Below, one piece after another: positions 18,041 through 26,278 of a stretch of 64,000 bases of DNA. A program made the translations under genes and the position numbers. The notes under the pieces were generated by a model. That model was not told the DNA's origin. It saw only the letters and a program-made list of their open reading frames with translations, and did not search any database. Position 1 is the stretch's first letter; the number at the start of each line of letters is the position of its first letter. Source of the stretch: Erysipelotrichaceae bacterium (GTDB taxonomy: Bacteria; Bacillota_I; Bacilli_A; Erysipelotrichales; Erysipelotrichaceae); contig JAFWFS010000027.1 of assembly GCA_017515475.1 (NCBI GenBank), positions 126,829-190,828 of the forward strand. Reading direction: 5' to 3'.

Positions 18041-18697
18041 GTGTATCAATATTTCTTTTTAACAGGGGATATTCTACTGGTGTTGATGATGACGTTCATC
18101 AATAACAAGTACTACAAATTACCAAAATGGAAGATTGTTTCTTTCTCTCTTGGTATCGTACCAATTGGATATTTCTGTGGAAAACTGATGAGACTGGTTG
18201 AAGCCAATACCTGGTCTGGCGTATCTTTCTATGGGGCCGTTCTGTTTGCTCCAATACTAATGGTTCTATTTGGATTATTACTAAAGATTAAACCATTGGA
18301 TATGTTGGATATGTGTGCACCAGCTGGATGTATTGCCCTTGTTTTTATGAAAATTCAGTGCAAGATAACTGGTTGCTGCTACGGAAAGATACTCAGATAT
18401 GAACCTAATGGCAGACCAGTTCGATTCCCAAGCCAGATTGTAGAAATGATATTTGGAATTATCCTACTGATTATTATTATGATGATTATTCAATCTAAAA
18501 AAGAAAAAGGATATGTCTACGCATGGTTTCTACTTCTGTATGGTGCATCTCGCTTTGTATTAAATCTCTTTAGAGATACCGAGCCATTCGTTCTGAATCT
18601 ATCAGCCGGGTGTTTCTGGTCAATTATCTCGGTTATTATTGGAGGAACAGTTCTGTATTTGAAAAAAGTAAAGGAAAAAAGATATGTTAAGAAATGA
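18041..18697 (+). CDS. Lgt-like membrane protein of the pilus locus
   Basis: A roughly 218-residue protein with about seven membrane segments resembling the prolipoprotein diacylglyceryl transferase (Lgt) family. SGVSFYGAV resembles the family's GG-x-x-x-G segment, and ITGCCYGK followed by FPSQIVEM matches the divergent Lgt-like group that carries GCCYG and P-x-Q-x-x-E. The family arginine before this motif is replaced by lysine (FMKIQCKITGCC). The frame opens at GTG 18032, but GTG 18041 is preferred because a GAGGTGA ribosome site lies 6-7 bases before it. A separate, canonical Lgt is at 33351 in this window, so this copy is not the housekeeping enzyme. It may modify a partner in this locus; the protein encoded at 21326 has a possible lipobox. 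Function is not proven. Confidence 0.7.
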   Translation: MYQYFFLTGDILLVLMMTFINNKYYKLPKWKIVSFSLGIVPIGYFCGKLMRLVEANTWSGVSFYGAVLFAPILMVLFGLLLKIKPLDMLDMCAPAGCIALVFMKIQCKITGCCYGKILRYEPNGRPVRFPSQIVEMIFGIILLIIIMMIIQSKKEKGYVYAWFLLLYGASRFVLNLFRDTEPFVLNLSAGCFWSIISVIIGGTVLYLKKVKEKRYVKK

Positions 18698-18782
18698 ACA
18701 AATAAAAATACTTTGCACATGCGGAATTGTCGCAATGTATGAACATAGTTTGAGGCGTAAGAAAAGAAAGGAGGTCAAGTAA
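18684..18782 (+). CDS. Possible 32-residue peptide, or remnant of a sorting-signal tail
   Basis: An open frame overlaps the end of the Lgt-like gene and runs into the gap before the major pilin. An AAGGA site lies about eight bases before the ATG. The peptide has a short hydrophobic middle (ILCTCGIVAM) and ends in LRRKKRKEVK. That ending looks like the membrane-plus-basic-tail end of an LPXTG protein, so it could be the leftover of a lost pilin gene. The internal AAAGGAGG has no start codon after it. Support is weak. Confidence 0.25.
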   Translation: MLRNEQIKILCTCGIVAMYEHSLRRKKRKEVK

Positions 18783-18879
18783 CTAGATACTAGCCTCGAT
18801 TCGACGCTAAACGCCGAAAAACTATTTCAGAATAAATTGGATTATAGATTTATATTATTAGTTATTAAAGAAAGGATTT

Positions 18880-20244
18880 ATGAAAATGATGAAAAAATTA
18901 ATGACATTGTTAGTTGCTGTAATGATGGTATTCACAATGACTAACAGAGTACACGCTGAAACAGGAGACCCTGAAACAGCAACAGTTACTGTTGTTTTAC
19001 CGTCCGAAATGGATGGCGAAAACACAACAAATGAGACTTACACAGCATATTTGATTCTCAATGCAACTGAGACTGCAGAGTTGTATAATCAAAGCCCTAT
19101 TGCTGAAGGCGATGAAGGTATCACATATTATACAACCGCAGCAAAGGCAGCTGTATTAGGTACTTATTTCACGTTTGCTGACGGCAATGTCGGTGGATCG
19201 GCTGTAAAAGTACTTACTGCCCATTCTTTGACGTCAGGTGGAGATCAGGAACAGGCACAGGCTTTATTAGCGATTGCAAAAGCAAATAGTTTTACTTCGA
19301 CTTCTTTAACGGCTAACACAGCTGGAACTGAATTTTCTGCTACTCTTCCTCTTGGCTTCTATGTTATCGAATCTTCATTAGGTTCATACGTTGTTGCCTT
19401 AACTACAGATATGAAGGTTGCTCAGAAGAACGTATATCCTTCTTTCACCAAGGAATTCACTAATACTAATGACAAGTATGTTGCAATCGGTGATACTGTT
19501 GAATATACCATTAAAGTAACAGTACCTGAAACAGTTAATAAAGTTATCACAATCACGGACACTTTAGATGCCGGTTTAACTTACAACAACGATGCTTCAG
19601 GTGCTTCTGCAACAGTTAATGGGCAAGTTATCACTTTCACGATTCCGGCTTCTGCTGCCGGCTCTGATGTTACGATCACTTATTCTGCTCATGTAGAAGA
19701 AACGGTTACATATACTGGTGCATACAAGAACACTGCTCATTTGAAATATTCAAATTATCAGACTAAAGATGTAGAACTTACTTCAAAAACAAACAAAATT
19801 GAACTATTAAAGTATGATGGCGCTGATACAAATAAAAAACCGCTTCCTGGTGCCGTATTTGAACTGAGACTAAATGGAACAGCACTAACTTTAGTAGGCT
19901 CAGGCGCTTCTTATCGTTTAGCTGATGCAGAAGAAACAGGTGTAACTCAGTTTACAACTGTTGATTCAGGAAATATCGTTATCGATGGTCTTGATTCCGA
20001 TGTATCTTATCAGTTTGTAGAAATAAGCGCTCCGGAAGGCTATAATGCTTTGACTGCGGATGCTGTTCCTGCATCTGCTCCTGCAACAACAAATGATACT
20101 GTAGTTGAAGTAGCCAACAATACCGGAACGGTTCTTCCTTCAACCGGTGGTATCGGTACCACGATCTTCCATGTAGCTGGTGCTTTACTTGTACTGGGTG
20201 CTGGTATCGTATTAATCTCTAAAAAGAGAGCAAATAATAACTAA
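18880..20244 (+). CDS. Major pilin subunit with LPSTG sorting signal
   Basis: A 454-residue SpaA-type pilin. The signal peptide ends near residue 25 (RVHA-ET). A region around residue 185 (KNVYPSFTKEF) resembles the pilin motif that normally reads VYPK; the usual lysine is displaced, with Lys in FTKEF the likely cross-linking residue (inference). A middle domain (about 195-300) has an isopeptide-type fold pattern with ITDTLDAGLTY, and a Cna-B-like domain (about 305-420) carries the E-box FVEISAPEGY. LPSTG near residue 421, a membrane helix and KKRANNN tail complete the sortase signal. It is followed by a strong hairpin and a class C sortase gene, the classic pilin-polymerase pair. ATG 18886 is an alternative start with better ribosome-site spacing. 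Confidence 0.9.
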   Translation: MKMMKKLMTLLVAVMMVFTMTNRVHAETGDPETATVTVVLPSEMDGENTTNETYTAYLILNATETAELYNQSPIAEGDEGITYYTTAAKAAVLGTYFTFADGNVGGSAVKVLTAHSLTSGGDQEQAQALLAIAKANSFTSTSLTANTAGTEFSATLPLGFYVIESSLGSYVVALTTDMKVAQKNVYPSFTKEFTNTNDKYVAIGDTVEYTIKVTVPETVNKVITITDTLDAGLTYNNDASGASATVNGQVITFTIPASAAGSDVTITYSAHVEETVTYTGAYKNTAHLKYSNYQTKDVELTSKTNKIELLKYDGADTNKKPLPGAVFELRLNGTALTLVGSGASYRLADAEETGVTQFTTVDSGNIVIDGLDSDVSYQFVEISAPEGYNALTADAVPASAPATTNDTVVEVANNTGTVLPSTGGIGTTIFHVAGALLVLGAGIVLISKKRANNN

Positions 20245-20264
20245 TATATAAACTAAGTTTATTA

Positions 20265-20296
20265 TCAGGGAGCCCTGTTAATGCAGGGTTCCCTGA
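20265..20296 (+). terminator. Strong hairpin between major pilin and pilin sortase
   Basis: A 13-pair stem (TCAGGGAGCCCTG / CAGGGTTCCCTGA, one G-T pair) with a TTAATG loop lies 20 bases after the pilin stop. No T run follows, so it is more likely a partial terminator or an mRNA-stabilising 3' hairpin than a full stop. Either would give much more pilin than sortase. Confidence 0.65.
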
Positions 20297-20408
20297 GAAA
20301 GTTATTATCGATGATTATTCTGATGGTTATGCGTCAGGATCTGTGCATATATCTTGTTGATGTATGCAGATATCTTGCTGCGTGGCAGTAAGAGGGAGCG
20401 GTTTATAG

Positions 20409-21329
20409 ATGTTTAAAAGAGAGAAAAAGAAACAGGAAACTGCTCCAAAACAGAGCTGGATCAAGAAAAACTGGAGTACGGTTCTTGTTGTTTCAGTGTT
20501 TGTTGCAGGTTTGGGTCTGCTGATTTATCCGAGTTTCGCCGATTACTGGAACTCGTTCCATCAGACCAGGGCGATCATGACTTATTCCGAAGCCGTCTCT
20601 AACATGTCTAAAGAAGACTATGAAAAAGAGATCAACAGGGCAAAGGAATACAATCGCGATCTGGTTTTTGAAGGAATGAATTGGAACATGTCGGATTCGG
20701 ACAAGGAAAAGTATGAATCTACCTTGAACTTTACCGGGAACGGGATCATGGGCTATATCCAGATTGATAAGATCAAGGTAACTCTGCCGATCTATCACGG
20801 AACCAACGAAAGCGTGCTGCAGACCAGTATCGGTCATATCGAGAGTTCTTCTCTGCCGGTCGGAGCTTATTCCTACGATTATGATGAGGGTAGAGTAATG
20901 GATCCTCTGGATGGATCGCACTGTATTCTGACGGGCCATAGAGGTCTGCCTAGCGCGAAACTGTTTTCCAACCTGGACAGAATGGCGGAAGGAGATATCT
21001 TCTCTCTGAACATACTGGGCGAGACCTACACGTACCAGGTAGATCAGATCCGAGTTGTAGAGCCTTCCGATCTAAGTGATCTGGAAATCATTCCTGGGAT
21101 GGATTACTGTACGCTGGTTACTTGTACGCCTTACGGTATCAATACCCACAGGCTGCTAGTAAGAGGTCACAGAACGACGAATCCGCAAGGTGATCTGGCG
21201 ATCATTGCGGATGCGGTTCAGATCGACAGCGTTTATGTAGCACCGTTTATCGCTGCACCGATTATATTTGTATTAGTACTGATTGTGCTGTTTGGTAATA
21301 GGAAGCCAAAGAAGGGAGTAAGAAGATGA
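20409..21329 (+). CDS. Class C (pilin-polymerising) sortase
   Basis: A 306-residue transpeptidase with an N-terminal membrane segment (about 24-44) and a second one near the C-terminus (about 275-298), the arrangement of class C sortases. The catalytic His177 is in LTGHRGLPS, the catalytic Cys239 in TLVTCTPYG, and the Arg follows in HRLLVRGHR. These enzymes cleave LPXTG-like signals and join pilin subunits through lysine. An AGAGGGAG site precedes the start. It lies directly after the major pilin, its likely substrate, and overlaps the next gene by four bases. Confidence 0.92.
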   Translation: MFKREKKKQETAPKQSWIKKNWSTVLVVSVFVAGLGLLIYPSFADYWNSFHQTRAIMTYSEAVSNMSKEDYEKEINRAKEYNRDLVFEGMNWNMSDSDKEKYESTLNFTGNGIMGYIQIDKIKVTLPIYHGTNESVLQTSIGHIESSSLPVGAYSYDYDEGRVMDPLDGSHCILTGHRGLPSAKLFSNLDRMAEGDIFSLNILGETYTYQVDQIRVVEPSDLSDLEIIPGMDYCTLVTCTPYGINTHRLLVRGHRTTNPQGDLAIIADAVQIDSVYVAPFIAAPIIFVLVLIVLFGNRKPKKGVRR

Positions 21330-22627
21330 AAATGAAGAAATTCATCACAAGGGTAGTTCTGCTGCTGCTCATAATAACGGGATGTCTGACATTCAGAAGT
21401 ATACTGGCGGCAGGAAACAATTCCATAACGTTTACTTTTGAACTGCCAAAGCATGAAGGAGCCTATGATGAAGATGATCAACTGGAAGATGTTCTGGTAT
21501 ATGATCTGTATTATATCGCTCCGATCAAATGGGATGGCGCAGGTGATGGCACGAATCCTGAATCAACAAAGTACTATATTCCTTCCGGGGATATAGTTAC
21601 TTCTTATCAGAGTGCATTCCCTGCTTCTTTCAAAGACACGGATGGAAACATTAACGTCAGTGAAAGAGAAACACCTCCTGACTCTGGTGTCTATGAGCTT
21701 GTTAACACAGCACTAAAAGATTACACGCTTCCTGAACTGGCAAACGATCTGGCACGTATTGTTTACAACAATTCTATTACTCCTAATACTACAGATCCTG
21801 ATACAAACGATAGAGCTAATCTCCCATTTGTTGATAAAAACACAGGAATCGAGGACGGCCTCTATCTGGCACTTGTACATGTGGATGGTGACAGCAACTA
21901 TCTGAAAAAGAAAACTGTTAAGGTTCCTGTACCGGGTTCTGATACGTATACAGAAAAAGATGTATATTATACGGCTGCCAACTCCATTTATCATGAGTAC
22001 GATTTCAATCCGTTGCTTGTGTTCTTGAAGAGCACGGATGGAACAGCAGAACTTAAGGGAGCTCCAAAGTATGAAGAGAATCCTAGATATGATGATCTGC
22101 TGATCGTTAAGGAACTTACGAGTATCGGCGGCAAAGGAATAACGGAAGATACATTCTCTTTTGAACCTGTGACTTTTGTTTATGAAATAACGGCATATGA
22201 TCCGAAAGATGGTAAGACAGTAATCTATCAGGATGTTGCAGCTATCACTATCAGTTCCGATGAGCAGCTGATTGGACAGACAATAGTCGAAAGAATTCCG
22301 GTTGGTGCCAGGGTAGAAGTCAAAGAAATCTATGACCGTTCCTATAAATTGGATGGCACAAACAATCCTTTAGAAACGACGATTATCGTTTCCGCGAGAG
22401 ATGAGAAAGGAAATCATCTGAAGGATGATACAACAGATTTATATCTGTATCAGGATGATGAAGGAACGATTTTCGCTTATACATACTTTAAGAACAAATT
22501 CGATTTTGATCCTTTAGAGGGCTATGGTTTTGATAACGTGTTCCGTTATGGCTCGGAAGGCTGGAAATATGATGGAAACAAGATCTGTAACGTAGTTGAG
22601 CCAGGAGAAGGAGGAAATGAAAGATGA
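21326..22627 (+). CDS. Secreted surface protein, pilin-like, possible lipoprotein
   Basis: A 433-residue exported protein with no LPXTG and no C-terminal membrane helix. The N-terminal hydrophobic stretch is followed by ITGC, which fits a lipobox with Cys20; an alternative Sec cleavage after ILAA (about residue 29) is also possible. The mature part is acidic and beta-rich, with segments such as DGLYLALVHVD resembling the N-terminal domains of SpaA-type pilins, and a later domain (about 250-360) that looks like a Cna-B or DUF-type module (VKELTSIGGKGI, ITAYDPKDGKT). It overlaps the sortase gene before it and the SipW-type substrate after it. If it is a lipoprotein, the Lgt-like gene of this locus is a candidate modifier (inference). 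Confidence 0.65.
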   Translation: MKMKKFITRVVLLLLIITGCLTFRSILAAGNNSITFTFELPKHEGAYDEDDQLEDVLVYDLYYIAPIKWDGAGDGTNPESTKYYIPSGDIVTSYQSAFPASFKDTDGNINVSERETPPDSGVYELVNTALKDYTLPELANDLARIVYNNSITPNTTDPDTNDRANLPFVDKNTGIEDGLYLALVHVDGDSNYLKKKTVKVPVPGSDTYTEKDVYYTAANSIYHEYDFNPLLVFLKSTDGTAELKGAPKYEENPRYDDLLIVKELTSIGGKGITEDTFSFEPVTFVYEITAYDPKDGKTVIYQDVAAITISSDEQLIGQTIVERIPVGARVEVKEIYDRSYKLDGTNNPLETTIIVSARDEKGNHLKDDTTDLYLYQDDEGTIFAYTYFKNKFDFDPLEGYGFDNVFRYGSEGWKYDGNKICNVVEPGEGGNER

Positions 22628-23187
22628 AGAATAAACTGCTGATGCTGGTTTTGATCTTCCTGCTGCTGCTTGTCTCTGTGCCTTCAGCATGGAGCTACTT
22701 CTTTACTTATACCAAGGCAACAGGAACGATTACGATCAATCTGCTGGATGATAGCGATATTGACGAATGTGTGGTTGATAATGTAAAAGAAGTGACTGTT
22801 ACTGCGAAACCAAACAGTGATCCTGTCTTCATCAGGGTTAGAGTCTTTAAAGCGTCTGACGTAGCAGTATCTTATCAGGGTGATGGTTGGATACTTAATG
22901 GTGACTATTACTATTACAACATACCAATCGATGGAGTAGATGGTGATCCATTTGCTGATAATACAACAATCAATTTTACAGTAACGATGAGTTCTGAAGC
23001 GGAATACGCCGATGATGAAACAAGACATGTTGCTGTGGTTTATGAAGGAACGCCTGCTTTATTCACCACGGTTCAACCGACAAGTGGCACTTACTGGACG
23101 CAGAAAGATGGCGATACGGTTATCGGTTACTGGTATGCAAACTGGGAAAAGACCTTGACACAGCCGGCTGTTGGAGGAGAAAACTGA
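22624..23187 (+). CDS. TasA/camelysin-like secreted protein with SipW-type signal
   Basis: A 187-residue exported protein. Its signal peptide runs into SAWSYFFTYTKATGTITI, which matches the pattern of SipW-dependent signals (a Tyr/Trp-Phe pair, then a T-x-x-A-x-GT-x-T strand at the mature start), as in TasA, camelysin and related fibre proteins. The mature domain is a short beta sandwich (VTVTAKPNSDPVFIRVRVF; NFTVTMSSEAEYADD). No sorting signal is present. A SipW-type peptidase is encoded 2.6 kb downstream in the same gene run, the expected processing enzyme. A role as a matrix-fibre or minor pilus subunit is inferred. It overlaps the preceding gene by four bases. Confidence 0.7.
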   Translation: MKNKLLMLVLIFLLLLVSVPSAWSYFFTYTKATGTITINLLDDSDIDECVVDNVKEVTVTAKPNSDPVFIRVRVFKASDVAVSYQGDGWILNGDYYYYNIPIDGVDGDPFADNTTINFTVTMSSEAEYADDETRHVAVVYEGTPALFTTVQPTSGTYWTQKDGDTVIGYWYANWEKTLTQPAVGGEN

Positions 23188-23188
23188 T

Positions 23189-23995
23189 ATGAAAAAGAAG
23201 AATCTGTCATATGTTTATCTGCTGCTTCTGATTTTTGCTATCGGTATTCTGGGTTTTACAACAGTTTCCGGTGTAGCGGCCGCTGAACCTAACATTACAT
23301 CCGATGATCAGTCTTCTGTGATGAATATGAAGATCATGGGTGTTTCTGTACTGAAAAACGGAGATCCTGTTTCTACAATCGTTTACGATGGAGAAGGAGG
23401 CTGGGACAAGACAGAAACCACTACTCTCTTTGGTTCGGATGCTTCGTTGAAGGTTGGAGAAACCATCGATGCTTCCATAACGATCGCAAACGGTATTGAC
23501 AACGAGGATGAAAAGATCAATGTATATACCCGTGTCATCATCTACAAATACTGGATGGAAGATAATGAAAAGGATTTTTCTGCCGATCCGGCAAAGATTC
23601 ATGTTGCACTGAAGAACATTTCAGGTACTGTGAACAGTGATCTGGGTTGGAACATGGCAGGAAACGATGAAGATGCAGCTGGAACATGGCTGCTGGATTC
23701 CCAGACAAATGAAAAGATCATATTGTATTATGATTCTTTGCTGGAAGCTGGAGATGTCAGCGCTGAATTAATGAAAGGCCTTGAAATTGATGGAAGCATC
23801 AAAAACGACTATAAAACAGAGTATCTTGATGATGGCAAGACGATAATCGGGTACGACTATCTGTATAACGGCAAGTCGATTAAGATTGAAGTTGAATTGG
23901 ATGCTGTTCAGGACCACAGTGCTGAAAAGGCTATTAAGGCTGCCTGGGGCAGAAATGTCACCGTAAATGACGGCAAGCTCTCATTGAATGACTAA
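23189..23995 (+). CDS. Secreted protein of the SipW/sortase B cluster, function unknown
   Basis: A 268-residue exported protein with a signal peptide ending near SGVAAAEPN (about residue 33) and no sorting signal or C-terminal membrane helix. Its mature region (IDASITIANGIDNEDEKINVYTR) resembles the conserved strand pattern of TasA-like proteins, where a repeated N-x-x-x-x-x-x-VYVRV-like strand occurs. ATG 23189 is chosen since GGAGGAG precedes it by about ten bases and the signal peptide begins there; the frame opens earlier. It sits between the TasA-like gene and two membrane-anchored proteins, so it probably belongs to the same extracellular structure (inference). Confidence 0.65.
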   Translation: MKKKNLSYVYLLLLIFAIGILGFTTVSGVAAAEPNITSDDQSSVMNMKIMGVSVLKNGDPVSTIVYDGEGGWDKTETTTLFGSDASLKVGETIDASITIANGIDNEDEKINVYTRVIIYKYWMEDNEKDFSADPAKIHVALKNISGTVNSDLGWNMAGNDEDAAGTWLLDSQTNEKIILYYDSLLEAGDVSAELMKGLEIDGSIKNDYKTEYLDDGKTIIGYDYLYNGKSIKIEVELDAVQDHSAEKAIKAAWGRNVTVNDGKLSLND

Positions 23996-24010
23996 GGGGG
24001 ATTGATAAAG

Positions 24011-24823
24011 ATGAAAAAGATACTTGTTTGTTTATCTCTTATTCTGATTGCTTTGTCGGTTTTCCCGAATACTCTTTTGGCAGAAGAAGATGTGAAAGAG
24101 TATGATGTCGTCTTTGATGGCGAAAAGATCGTTTATTATCTTTATACACCTGAAGGAAAGGTTCTGATTGAGAATGAAGAAGACTTAATACTTGATCTAT
24201 CAGACTTTCAGCCGGATGACAGCATTAAACGTATTTACCATCTTGTAAATAATTCGAGCGATGCAATCGACTGGTATATGCACAATATTTCTGAAGATAT
24301 ATTTGAAGATTCTGATGATTCATCCGGAGGCTCAGATGATACCCCTAGAATTGCTCAGGATGCGACTTATACTTATAGTCTGACTTATTCAGCATATGTA
24401 CCTGCTCAGGACGGCAAGACGATTTATTCCAGCAATGTCGTTGGTGGCGAACTTGTCGGAGAAAGTGTTGACAACGTTCCGAAAGGAATTGAAGAAGCAA
24501 CCGAAGGACTGGAAGGATATTTCCTGCTTCATGAAGGATATGGAACCGGTGATGATGAGAAGGTGGAATTGTCATTACAGATCGACGGCGTTTCTTCCGC
24601 ATTTGTTTATCAGGGTACGGATGCGAATGTTGTGGTCGGTTTTGGCGTAGTTGTTCCGCCTTCACCAATCAATAAACATGAAGAGAAGATCGTCTATATC
24701 CCGTATACCGGTGATACGCTGAATCTCAATTTCTATATCATTGCCGAAGTACTGTCTCTAATACTGCTGGCAATCGTGCTTTATGCATATTACCGTTACC
24801 TGAAAAGGCAGAAGGAGGCCTAG
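24011..24823 (+). CDS. Surface protein with IPYTG sorting-like signal
   Basis: A 270-residue exported protein: signal peptide to about residue 25 (TLLAEE), a beta-rich outer domain, a C-terminal membrane helix and a basic tail (YRYLKRQKEA). Just before the helix is VYIPYTGDT, so IPYTG may serve as a non-standard LPXTG-like sortase signal. The order (signal, domain, P-x-TG, helix, basic tail) supports wall anchoring. ATG 24011 is chosen because a GGGGG ribosome site ends ten bases before it; a TTG further upstream is too close to that site. Both sortases in the locus could act on it; which one does is unknown. Confidence 0.7.
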   Translation: MKKILVCLSLILIALSVFPNTLLAEEDVKEYDVVFDGEKIVYYLYTPEGKVLIENEEDLILDLSDFQPDDSIKRIYHLVNNSSDAIDWYMHNISEDIFEDSDDSSGGSDDTPRIAQDATYTYSLTYSAYVPAQDGKTIYSSNVVGGELVGESVDNVPKGIEEATEGLEGYFLLHEGYGTGDDEKVELSLQIDGVSSAFVYQGTDANVVVGFGVVVPPSPINKHEEKIVYIPYTGDTLNLNFYIIAEVLSLILLAIVLYAYYRYLKRQKEA

Positions 24824-24825
24824 GA

Positions 24826-25779
24826 ATGAAAAGAAAAATCCTGTTTGTTTTCTTGATAGCTGCTCTGCTTTTAGGGGCAGGAACAAATAGAGCTCAGGCA
24901 GAAGGCAACAAAGAGTATAACGTATATGTTGATGGCGGCTCAAGCGCAGACGTTTCGGTAAGTTCTTTTTCTGTCGATTGCAATACGGTTTTGTCGATTG
25001 AACAGGTTGATGGAGCCTATCAGGTCAAAAACGGAAATAGTGTTTTATCTATCATAACCGTGAATGATAACAAGTATTACATCAAAGGTATCTGCATTTC
25101 CGGTCAATATCTGGACGTTAGCGACCTTTTATTGCAGGTAAACGTGGATCAGGACATTTATCTTGTTCCGGTTTTCGGTGTTATTGGAAACCGCTATTCT
25201 TATAAAGTCTACTACCACACCGAAGACGGTACGAACCTTTATGAAAAAGAGTACGACGAATTCTACTGCAATGTTAATGAACCTGTTGTCTGCGGTGCGA
25301 AGTATTTTGATATTGACGGTACTGTATACAAGTTGAAACAGGTGGAATGCTACGATGGTGAAACTACCACGGTTTATGACACTAGAGTAGGTTTCCGGAA
25401 GGAAATAGATAAGAACACGTACGAATTCACTTTTATCTATGAAGAAGTAAATCCGGAAGAAATCATTACTTATGATGAGACCTATGAATATGAACCAGGC
25501 CAGCCGACCGGCACGACACCGGGCGGAAACGAAGGAACTGAACCAGTAGTGCCAGATATCATCGACATCGATGATCCGGAACCTCCTACGACTGATCCGG
25601 ATCCTACTCCGGGACCTGAACCGACACCAGGTCCGGAACCTGAACCTGAAAAAAAGTCATTCTGGGAGATCCTGTTCTCTACACCATGGCTGATCGGAAG
25701 CGTAAGCGCTGCTCTGATCATGCTGCTGCTATTCCTGTTCTTCCTTTTCAGAAGAAGAAGGGAAAAGGATGAAAAGTAA
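24826..25779 (+). CDS. Membrane-anchored surface protein with proline-rich stalk
   Basis: A 317-residue type I membrane protein. Signal peptide to about residue 25 (RAQAEG), outer domain to about residue 220 with a segment (KVYYHTEDGTNLYEKEY) resembling MucBP-type domains, then a proline- and acid-rich stalk (repeats of DP, PTPGPEP, about 223-275), one membrane helix (about 285-308) and an RRRREKDEK tail. No P-x-TG motif precedes the helix, so it should stay in the membrane and may act as the base or anchor of the structure (inference). It follows the IPYTG protein by two bases and overlaps the SipW-type gene by 11 bases. Confidence 0.7.
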   Translation: MKRKILFVFLIAALLLGAGTNRAQAEGNKEYNVYVDGGSSADVSVSSFSVDCNTVLSIEQVDGAYQVKNGNSVLSIITVNDNKYYIKGICISGQYLDVSDLLLQVNVDQDIYLVPVFGVIGNRYSYKVYYHTEDGTNLYEKEYDEFYCNVNEPVVCGAKYFDIDGTVYKLKQVECYDGETTTVYDTRVGFRKEIDKNTYEFTFIYEEVNPEEIITYDETYEYEPGQPTGTTPGGNEGTEPVVPDIIDIDDPEPPTTDPDPTPGPEPTPGPEPEPEKKSFWEILFSTPWLIGSVSAALIMLLLFLFFLFRRRREKDEK

Positions 25780-26278
25780 GAAGCTGAATAAAAAGCTTCA
25801 GAAAACCCTGGTTCTGTTTTCCAGAATCCTGGGTATTATCGTTATTCTGTCAGTGGTATTATTATTAATACCACTTACTTTACCTAGGCTTATGGGCTAT
25901 GAGACCTATAACGTCGTTTCCGGAAGCATGGAACCTGAAATACCGGTGGGAAGTCTTTTGCTGGTGAAGAGCGTCGATCCTTATGAAATAGAAGAAGACG
26001 ACATCATAACGTTCTATTCCAACGGTACGGTCGTTTCCCACAGGGTCGTCAGAAACAATTCTTTCGAGAAGACGTTTACGACCAAAGGCGATGCCAACGA
26101 GGGCGTCGATCTTCATGATGCGGCTTATAATGAACTAATCGGCATTGTGAAACATCACATTCCATGGATGGGTGCTGTAGGTGCCTATGTTTCCACGGCA
26201 TCAGGAAAACTGCTGATCGGGGAACTGATTGTATGCGCAATATTGCTTTATGCGGTTTCTGCTAGAATAAAGATATGA
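25769..26278 (+). CDS. sipW: SipW-type signal peptidase I (S26B, Ser/His)
   Basis: A 169-residue signal peptidase with membrane segments near residues 15-38 and 145-165. The catalytic serine is Ser53 in VVSGSMEP and the base is His91 in VVSHRVV, in place of the lysine of Lep enzymes; TKGDANEG near residue 111 holds the conserved Asp. The Ser/His form, two membrane segments and short length are typical of SipW and archaeal/ER signal peptidases. In Bacillus, SipW processes TasA and TapA, fibre proteins of the biofilm matrix. Here it lies downstream of a protein with a SipW-type signal and next to a class B sortase gene, which it overlaps by four bases. Confidence 0.9.
   Translation: MKSKKLNKKLQKTLVLFSRILGIIVILSVVLLLIPLTLPRLMGYETYNVVSGSMEPEIPVGSLLLVKSVDPYEIEEDDIITFYSNGTVVSHRVVRNNSFEKTFTTKGDANEGVDLHDAAYNELIGIVKHHIPWMGAVGAYVSTASGKLLIGELIVCAILLYAVSARIKI

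Noticed and set aside
25560-25655. Repeats resembling a short tandem array
   Set aside because: They encode the proline-rich stalk (PTPGPEP) of a surface protein, so they reflect protein repeats, not a CRISPR or regulatory array.
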